Positions 57,352 to 64,000 of a DNA stretch of 64,000 nt are shown here, one piece after another. The DNA comes from Ixodes scapularis. Its lineage: Eukaryota > Arthropoda > Arachnida > Ixodida > Ixodidae. Made by a program: the position numbers and the translations under genes. The DNA lies in assembly GCF_016920785.2 (NCBI RefSeq), contig NW_024609958.1, forward strand, positions 1,736,001 through 1,800,000, given 5' to 3'. A model generated the notes under the pieces. It did no database searches. It saw only the letters and a program-made list of their open reading frames with translations, and had not been told where the DNA came from. Position 1 is the stretch's first letter, and the number at the start of each line of letters is the position of its first letter.

Positions 57352-58065
57352 TAGGAAGCCCATACAGGAACTCTAGGGGAGGGTTATCTGGCCCGCCCCA
57401 CTCGGATGAGTTTGACACCCCTGCGCTATAGTGTTTTCTTGACTAGTATGCGTTGCTCCGGGGATAATTGGAGGTGCGTCAGTTATTTCCGGAAATGACG
57501 GCAAATGTTCGATAAATTCAAGTGGCTTCAGAGATGGCAAAGCATTATTGAGTGATACAAATTTAATAAAACGAAATTCGGGGAATGTACTTTGAAGTCG
57601 GGAGTTGTACATTCCCCGGAAGGTACCAGAAAGAAGTACAAGTATAGTAAGATAATGCACTTCAAGTAAAGTACAGAGCGGGACACTGTTAGCGCGAACA
57701 AGCGATCGCCGGTTTTTCCAGTTTTTCTCTTTGAAACCAAGGGATGTCATCCAAGTTATAATTGCTACGGAAAGAGCTCACTTAGTTCTATAATATACGC
57801 GATAAACTTTCGTGCTCGCAAATGCTATTTACAAGTACAATGCGAAAATGCGCCGATGTCGTGTTCGCGCTAACAGTGTCGCGATGTGTACAACTATTTC
57901 AAACGTCCTTGAAGTAGTACTTTAAGTACAATCTACTTAAAGTACTTCCCAACACTGGTGAGCACACAGCTTGGTCTCTTGACAATCGATGCGTGAACAA
58001 TCGATGCGTGAAAAGGTGGTGACTCGAGTCAAATCACTGGAGTGACGGGAACAGCCGACCCTTAA

Positions 58066-58247
58066 AGGCCCGTTCACACTCTTGCGACCGACTTCGACCA
58101 AGAGAGACCAGACCGTTTTTTAAGCCTTTTGCGACTTTTTAGGACCGGATACGATGCAGCGGAGCTGGTCGTAACAAGTCGCAAGAGGCTTAAAAACCGG
58201 TCTGGTCTCTCTCGGTCTAACTCGGTCGCAAGAGTGTGAACGGGCCT
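58066..58247. mobile_element. Foldback MITE with TAA flanks, 182 bp
   Basis: AGGCCCGTTCACACTCTTGC at the left mirrors GCAAGAGTGTGAACGGGCCT at the right, and the arms continue through AGAGAGACCAGACCG. TAA occurs on both sides. It lies 527 bases before exon 4 of the secreted-protein gene. Confidence 0.75.
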
Positions 58248-58774
58248 TAACACTGCCTGCAGCTTAGCATGTGCGATGCCAACCCCAGTGCACGGCTGTG
58301 ATGAACGTTGAGCGGCATACAATCGGCACGAGATCATGTGGCCGCTCATTTTTTCTGTAACTTGAGGAAGTGAACGCCGCTTTTTGCTCTAATTTTGTTG
58401 CGACTGCTTTTACGAGACATAATCGAATCCATGTTTCGTAGTTTGTGAACGTCATAAATTAACGTTGCGCGTTATTTAGTGAAAGTACCGAAATAGTGGC
58501 ACGGAACCTTTATTCAAATAATCAAACGGACGAAGGTGTCTTTTTTGGTTCCAGCATTGAAACGAAGTCTCCTCCCAAGTACCCCTATTGATTTGAAAAA
58601 AAAAAAAAAAAGTGCATATTAGTGCCTCTTTTGGGGTGAATCTTTTATCACGCATTTCATGATATAAAAATTGCAATGCAATTAATAAAACGACTACCAG
58701 AATAACAAAGTTGTTTGAACGCTGATATTTGTGTTCTGATTGTCATAAAACCAAGATTGCCTTTTCTTTCTCAG

Positions 58775-58873
58775 CCTACCTGCACTGGAGAAGTGGTAAA
58801 GAAACTGCAAAAATGGAACGAGGACTTGCAGAAGAGGAAAGATAGCCTTAAAGAGAAATGGTGCACTGCCTAA
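58775..58873 (+). CDS. Secreted Cys-rich protein, coding exon 4 (C-terminus)
   Basis: The acceptor CTTTTCTTTCTCAG precedes PTCTGEVVKKLQKW, then NEDLQKRKDSLKEKWCTA and the stop TAA at 58871-58873. The segment is a highly charged, probably helical stretch closed by Cys at both ends. The full model gives 120 residues, with about 96 in the mature form and seven cysteines there. An odd number means one free Cys, an intermolecular bond or an unrecognised exon. The intron before it is 6.65 kb and holds the minisatellite foldback and the nested hAT elements. An AATAAA signal follows 237 bases after the stop. Confidence 0.7.
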   Translation, partial: PTCTGEVVKKLQKWNEDLQKRKDSLKEKWCTA

Positions 58874-59109
58874 GAAGGGAAGCGACTTTTGTTACTGCGA
58901 CTGCGATAGATAAAGCAGTGCCACGTGCCCTTCCACCTGAATCTACCATTTATAAAAATGTATATCTCCTCTTTAGTTTGTCGTGTTGTGATATTCAGTA
59001 ATTACAAGCTGGGCTGTATTGCGGTACGAGTCTTTCCCGTTGTATCCTTGACGTAGTTTTTCTAAGGCATCTAGTTTAATCTTTATCGTGATAAAATTTG
59101 TAATTCAGT

Positions 59110-59115
59110 AATAAA
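59110..59115 (+). promoter_or_regulatory. Poly(A) signal AATAAA of the secreted-protein gene
   Basis: AATAAA lies 237 bases past the stop codon at 58873, in AT-rich sequence. It gives a 3' UTR of normal length and supports exon 4 as the last exon. Confidence 0.65.
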
Positions 59116-59334
59116 ATGTATTAAAAATTATCGACGCTGTTTCAATATCTTTCTGGGCTGACACTTTGCGTTACATGTGGTTTCAAATATTAGCGTTCGT
59201 AATTAAAGGGAAACAATGGTGATAATTGTCAGTTCAAAGTGTGACAGTGCACACTTCAGAAATCTGGAGCATGGCCTCGGCAGAACAAAAACAAGAAAAC
59301 TAATTAAAAGAGAGAAAATGAGAACAGCCTTCCC

Positions 59335-59580
59335 ACTCTGGTGAAGAAGAAAGACCACCGGAACTGTACAATGGAATGTAAAGGCTGGCCGCAAGTCGGC
59401 AAGCCACAGTGGAAAGGCTGCCGCCATCTATGAGCGATGGCGGCAACCAGATACGTGGCTTGCCGCCGTCGCTCATAGATGGCGGTATGTCTCCACAGTT
59501 CGGTGTCTTCATTTTTTTTGCGGGGGACACGATTCTGGGGAAAGTAGCCCTTAACAGCTCCGCTGTAAAAATATAAAAAT
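59335..59580 (-). repeat. Reverse-oriented relative of the 26095-26490 repeat
   Basis: CCACTCTGGTGAAGAAG at the left and AGTAGCCCTTAACAGCTCCGCTGTAAAAA at the right are the ends seen, in opposite order, at 26095 and about 26480. In between lies a hairpin around CGCCATCTATGAGCGATGGCGG and TCGCTCATAGATGGCGG. Similar words are found at 47765-47810. Confidence 0.55.
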
Positions 59581-59599
59581 GCGGCTCGAAGAATGTTTG

Positions 59600-60570
59600 C
59601 CTTGGAACTCGGGCGCTAGCTTTAAAATAATTCGTCGACCCCAATTTTTATTTATCTATGTTTTACCACAGCAGTGTCTGTGATAAGGTGTTACGAAATA
59701 CGCGCAGTATTGCATATTTGGCATCTATGTTAAGGAACAGCCTTCGATTTCCCCGAAAACAAATGCGTTCAGGAAAATTCGATTCTTAGGAACTGAACCT
59801 TTCGTAATGAGACTTTGGCTGCATTTGCATGGATGCGACAGTAGCGTATCGAATCGAGATCTGACTATCTTGATGGTAGCAGATGGGCAGAAAAGGAAGA
59901 AGTAGGAAGACAGGTTGCGTGCGATTGGTCCTAGAGCACTATATAGCTCCTACGGAGCAGAGTAGCGCAATCCTTTGATTCGCGTGTTTCACCGACAACA
60001 TGGCCGACAGAGAAGCTCGGCGCGAGTCACGTGGTACTCAGGGTTCCAGGAGGTGGACCGCCCTATGGAAGAATGCATGGAGATCGACACAACACGGCTG
60101 ATTAAAAAATAAAAGCCGAGTTCACACTTTTCGAAACTAGTCTGTCGTGAAGTTGGTAAAGCACTAAACACTTTATCAAAATTTTAATAATGTTGGATGC
60201 GTGTGAAAAGTTTTCGAAGCCAATTTCCAAGGCAACGGCGTTTGAAGCAGACGATTGTTTTACGCAGCGGAGATGGACTTTATGGATAGGTCGGAGCGGG
60301 TCACGTGAACGGTGTGACGTTGCCGCGTCGTCTGCTGCATGATGCCGCTCAGGCAATTTTTAAAAAAGAATTAAATTATTACATTGCCCCAAACTTAGCT
60401 CAAATTATTGTAAACTGTTTCTTTATAATGTCAAAAATTATTGTCGTTCCGTACATCCCCAAAACATTCAAGAAACGGCGATTTACTCACGTTCCCCATG
60501 CATTTGTGACCGGAGTTGGAACCCTTGGGCGTTCGCCGCTAGTCGCCGAGAGATGGCGTTCTCGATTGCG
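59600..60570. other. No gene recognised
   Basis: Intergenic sequence beyond the poly(A) signal. ORFs up to 89 codons have no motifs. Confidence 0.4.
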
Positions 60571-60652
60571 CTAGGTGGCGTAATCTACCGCCCGATCCAA
60601 AGGGCTCAGCCGTATTCATCCCTCCATCCATCCATCCATTCATCCATCCATC
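60571..60652 (+). mobile_element. LINE 3' tail fragment or SINE sharing it
   Basis: CTAGGTGGCGTAATCTACCG, CCCGATCCAAAGGGCTCAGC and CGTATTCATCC followed by (ATCC)n repeat the last 60 bases of the LINE at 51470-51534. Nothing of ORF2 is present, so it is either an extremely truncated LINE or a SINE using the same tail. Confidence 0.7.
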
Positions 60653-60659
60653 CTCTGCT

Positions 60660-61020
60660 CCGAAGGAGCTATATAGTGCTCTAAATGGTCCCTGCTTAAT
60701 TGGATGCACTACGATCACATTCATGTAAACGTGGCCTGTGGCTACGCTTAATACGATCGTAGCGCGTGATGTGCGCTATGATGTGAGTGGCCTTATATGG
60801 CTTGGAATGTGCACGTGCCGTGAAAGGGGCCGCCGACGTATTATTGTGAGAGTGCGTGTACGATATCGGCGAGAGACGAGAAACGATGTTTGATTTGTTC
60901 GTCACTTAGGACTCCGCCGAAGGCAGCAGGGCTCGGAAGTGGAAGCCGACGGGCGACGGAACCGAGCTCTCCTGACTTTCCTTCGGCCTGGCCTTCGGCC
61001 CTGTTCCGTCCCAAGCCAGC
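60660..61020. other. No gene recognised
   Basis: I see no coding or structural feature that can be supported. Confidence 0.4.
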
Positions 61021-61022
61021 AC

Positions 61023-61085
61023 TAACCGCTCATTCACACTGGAAGCGGAGCCCCGTTCGCAAAGCGGTTGCGAGCGCGGTTGTAT
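61023..61085. mobile_element. Partial PIF/Harbinger-like MITE (left part)
   Basis: ACCGCTCATTCACACTGGAAGCGG then CAAAGCGGTTGCG, as in the left half of 22363-22549, but the sequence diverges after TTGTATTGG. It is a broken relative of the intact copy at 61409. Confidence 0.6.
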
Positions 61086-61408
61086 TGGCGACGTGCGCGA
61101 CCAAAAGCGTCGCTGTGGTCGGCCTTCCACGATTGGCCGAACGCTGACTATGACGTAGGAAAGGGGATTTATTATTGACGAAGTAAGAGGAATGAAAGAA
61201 CTTTAATTTCGACGGTGTTGGCAGTGCTGCTTTGAGAGCGCAATGATTTCAGGCTTCCACCATGCTATTTAAAAACACCATCGAACTTGTTGTTCGCAAG
61301 GTAATGACGTCACAAGGGGGAACCATAGGAGGGCGCCACCAAAACATCTCGCCGCTAATAAGTACATTTGCACGCGCACTTGATAACGTCAAATGTGCGA
61401 GCACTAAC

Positions 61409-61594
61409 TGCTAATTCACACTGGAAGCGGTTCCGCGTTCGCAAAGTGGTTGCGAACGCGGTTGTATAAAGATACAGCACAATTGCAAGCGCACTTGATG
61501 TCATTGGGTGCGCGTGCAGTTGCACTGGATATTCATACGACCGCGTTCGCAACCGCTTTGCGAACGCGGATCCGCTTCCAGTGTGAATGAGTGG
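61409..61594. mobile_element. PIF/Harbinger-like foldback MITE, 186 bp
   Basis: CTGCTAATTCACACTGG to CCAGTGTGAATGAGTGG, arms as in the other copies, with TAA at 61406-61408 and 61595-61597. Confidence 0.75.
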
Positions 61595-62189
61595 TAAAGG
61601 CTGGTGTGCGTGTTCCTGGGCCACCTCCCAAGACACGGCAGCAGACAATTTTAGTGAACTGAACTGTACACCAAAGTTTTGCTTACGCAAAGAAATTTTA
61701 GATCGGAAATGCGCATGCACAGAACGCAATAGAAGGGCTAGCTTATTACGTACGCACGCAACGCTGGGGATTTTGCTGTTCCGGCTAGCAGGCTTTCCGG
61801 GAAGCTCTCGAGAGAACTCGGGCTCAACGAGAGCGCCAGTTTCAAGATGGCAGTTACATCGACTGCCGCAGCCTGGGCGACGTGGCGTTCGAGAAGTTTA
61901 TTTAGTGTTACTTGAAATTACGTGGTGTTCAGCTCGGCAATTGTTTCCGGGAAGTACCGCGGTCGACTCAGCTCGCCGTGCAGCTGAATGAGTGTGCATA
62001 GTGGAAATGTTCACAGCTTCGCAATGTGTGTTCGCTGCTGTAGAACCAGATTGGACGAACCGAACAACTGTTTATTAAGGGTACACACTGAAAGTTACAT
62101 TGCTACTAAGACAATTTCGAGCAGAAGTCGCGCTCGCTGGGTGCTTTTTTTAGGAGCACCCAGCACAAAGAAACCCGAGGCAAACCCGG

Positions 62190-64000
62190 CCACTACTTCC
62201 ATAAATCTCTGCGAGCAACACTGCGCGCGTTGCCCTCTGGGAACTATACTTCGTTTCACCTTATGTCCGAGCGCGGACGATGTAATGAGCCGAAGGGCCA
62301 ACCAAACAACGCAAAAAGTGCAACGTCATGGCGTGCTCTCTACGCTTGATAGTACTAGCCAGCGGAGGAGCACGCACAGAGAGACGGCGAATACCGGCTA
62401 TTCCTATCAACTGCAGAGAGCACGCCAGGACGTTGTACGTACCGCTTTGGCTGTTTGATTGGCCCTTCGGCTCATAACATCGGCCGCGCCCGGACCTAAG
62501 CTGAAACTAAGTATAGTTGGTCAGGGAGGAGAGTGGCATGGTTTCGGTTTCGATCGACACGTCGAGAAAAGAAGCGTGGATTATAAACAACCGTTATCTC
62601 ATGTTTCCTGGTCCCGAACGCATCGTTTTAAGTCCCTGAACTAACCTCAATGGCCAGACCTCGAAGCTTCAGCACAAGCCTGAACCATACGTAAAGCTTG
62701 TCTTGACAATCTTGCTTATTTATTTTTGTACTCGTGCCTTTTTGTTAGCGTTTCGAGGTATGTGGACGAGCCAGTGCTGGGAATCTTGACGTGGCGAAGC
62801 TCGGGGTCTTGCTTGTGTACGAGTCAACACGCTGTAACAACCAATAAGTTCGCGTACACCGAGCTCACAACTTTACATTAGTGTTGCTGGTCAGCAAGTT
62901 TTTTTACTTGTTTTATGCGTCCATCGACGACATTACATTTTTTTCAATTGCTGTTTTTCTTAATACGCCCGAGTACGCGAGGTAAAAGTAGAAGACGCCG
63001 TTGAAAAAAAAAAATTCTTATCGCTTTATAGCTGTACTGACCACTGCAGCAGCTGCACGAAGTGAAGTCCCTACACGCTTAGATTCGACTAGTTCAATAT
63101 TGTATCAAGTTATCCTGTAATAATATAGGCACATTCACAGATACAAACTGTTTTGAAGAAAGCAACAGCTAGTCGAGCACTTGCGTGACGAATGTCGCTC
63201 AGTTCGGCGTACAGCGCGTATACGCCGTGAACCCCTATGCGGTGCGCCAAATGAACTAAAGAATTCCAAGCTCATTGGGTGTTGCTAATGGCCATAATAC
63301 TTGTTATATGTTAGCCTTCTTTCTGACTGAGTATGCTGAGATAATTTCAGAACCACCGCTCAGACACAGATCTTGGACTTTGGTAAAGGCTTCGTGAGGA
63401 GTAGGGGACGCTTGTCAGGGATTCCGTCGTAGCTAGCCGATCTTGGCGTTTGCGAAACCTTAATCTCCACTCGGCATAAAAGTTTAGTAAAAGATACATG
63501 AGGACACTAGGAGGACTTTGTAGTAACGTTTGTGCAGTTGTGAGTGCGAAGTTATTGCGTTTTCTTAAAAGTTCATGCGCCAACGTTGGGCTCAACTGTG
63601 ACTATCCTGTGAGGATGCGGCTTGTTCTTCGCTCAGTGAAGTAACACGAAGCGGACGTTTGGCAAACAAAATACGCAAAGGTCTAAAATTGACTAAATTT
63701 CAATTGTGGTTACTGGTACTAAATAAGATTATTAAAGGTGAGCTCAAAGATACAATCGTTGGGTGAAGGGACTAAGTCAGATCTTACTACGTTTGCATAC
63801 ACAGGCACAACAACCAGCATGTTAGGAAATAAAGAAAAGTGCTCAGGTTTTCCTTCTATATTGCTCGAAAATGCTTAGAGTATTGTACATTCATGGGAAG
63901 TCGGACAATAGAAAACGCAAGCCGCGCATTCGGTCACGGCGTGATAGCATGAATTGAAGCTCCTCAATCGAAACCGAAACTGAGTGGCCAACTAGTTGCC
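62190..64000. mobile_element. TIR element TE3, copy 2 (runs off the window)
   Basis: From GCAACACTGCGCGCGTTGC through CATGGTTTCGGTTTCGATCG and TGGCCAGACCTCGAAGCTT to GAGTGGCCAACTAGTTG, this is collinear with 55185-56700. It is interrupted by the MITE at 62247-62513. The right TIR is only beginning at the window end. Confidence 0.75.
62247..62513. mobile_element. TA-flanked MITE inside TE3 copy 2, 267 bp
   Basis: TACTTCGTTTCACCTTATGT at the left mirrors the right end CTAAGCTGAAACTAAGTA, with arms continuing to GAGCCGAAGGGCCAA. TA precedes and follows. In TE3 copy 1 the same place reads GGGAACTAGTTGGCCAG uninterrupted, confirming the insertion and the TA duplication, which fits Tc1/mariner-type integration. 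Confidence 0.8.

Larger units (their letters stand above)
53962..57423. mobile_element. Second hAT-type element nested in the first
   Basis: CAGGGGTCCCAAACACGTGGGCCGCG at the left mirrors CGGATGAGTTTGACACCCCTG at the right. The flanking octamers (CCCTACAC, CGCTATAG) match at five of eight positions, so the target duplication is decayed. No transposase is recognisable. It contains two further insertions. Confidence 0.65.
53752..57957. mobile_element. Outer hAT-type element with AAGTAC subterminal repeats, 4.2 kb
   Basis: The ends are CAGTGTTAGGTAAAGT and ACTTCCCAACACTG, flanked by GCGAGCAC (53744-53751) and GTGAGCAC (57958-57965), an eight-base duplication with one mismatch. GTACTT/AAGTAC words crowd both ends (53810-53920 and 57590-57945). 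Most of its length is a second element nested inside. Confidence 0.8.

Noticed and set aside
56940..57431. 163-codon ORF spanning GC-rich sequence
   Set aside because: It crosses a MITE with inverted repeats and mirrors ORFs on the other strand; no protein family character.

Overview
This window is eukaryotic nuclear DNA, almost certainly from an arthropod and most likely a hard tick (Ixodida). Spliced exons with GT-AG introns, AATAAA signals, long A/T and G runs and no bacterial-style operons exclude a prokaryote. The tick call is an inference. It rests on the mixture of Penelope-like, Ty3-like, LINE, hAT, PIF/Harbinger-like and Helitron-like remnants, and on a small secreted Cys-rich protein gene of the kind expanded in tick salivary glands. 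No species can be named from sequence alone.

Layout. 0.4-2.0 kb: an inverted repeat, a THAP zinc-finger ORF (+), and a convergent two-exon candidate gene (-) with a P2X7-C-terminal-like Cys/His domain. 2.4-4.4 kb: a decayed Ty3-type pol on the minus strand. 4.4-10.8 kb: mostly unrecognised DNA with a long hairpin that carries a hammerhead-like core. 11.0-12.1 kb: a second Ty3 integrase relic. 12.6-16.7 kb: MITEs, an interspersed repeat copy and a frameshifted fragment of a tick YqaJ/SWIM-type protein. 16.86-25.66 kb and 27.46-36.48 kb: a direct duplication of about 8.8-9.0 kb that includes an orphan retropepsin-like domain. Each copy has acquired its own transposon insertions, so the other copy serves as the empty site. 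37-44.9 kb: a tRNA-derived element, a Penelope-like reverse transcriptase fragment, a Helitron-like ORF broken by a 51-bp palindrome, a LINE 3' end and MITEs.

45.0-59.1 kb: one gene. Four coding exons in compatible phases encode a 120-residue secreted Cys-rich protein, followed by a poly(A) signal. Its introns hold a MITE, a nearly open LINE with only three in-frame stops in ORF2, a foldback element carrying a minisatellite, and a four-layer nest of DNA transposons. 59.2-64 kb: further MITEs, a LINE tail and a second copy of a TIR element that runs off the window.

Only the secreted-protein gene looks like an intact host gene. The THAP ORF and the P2X7-like pair may be host genes or domesticated/transposon-derived. 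Everything else recognisable is mobile-element material. The most unusual signal is a set of three otherwise dissimilar repeat families sharing a CTGANGA-hairpin-GAAAC layout, as in hammerhead ribozyme variants of Penelope-like elements, next to a Penelope RT fragment in the same window.
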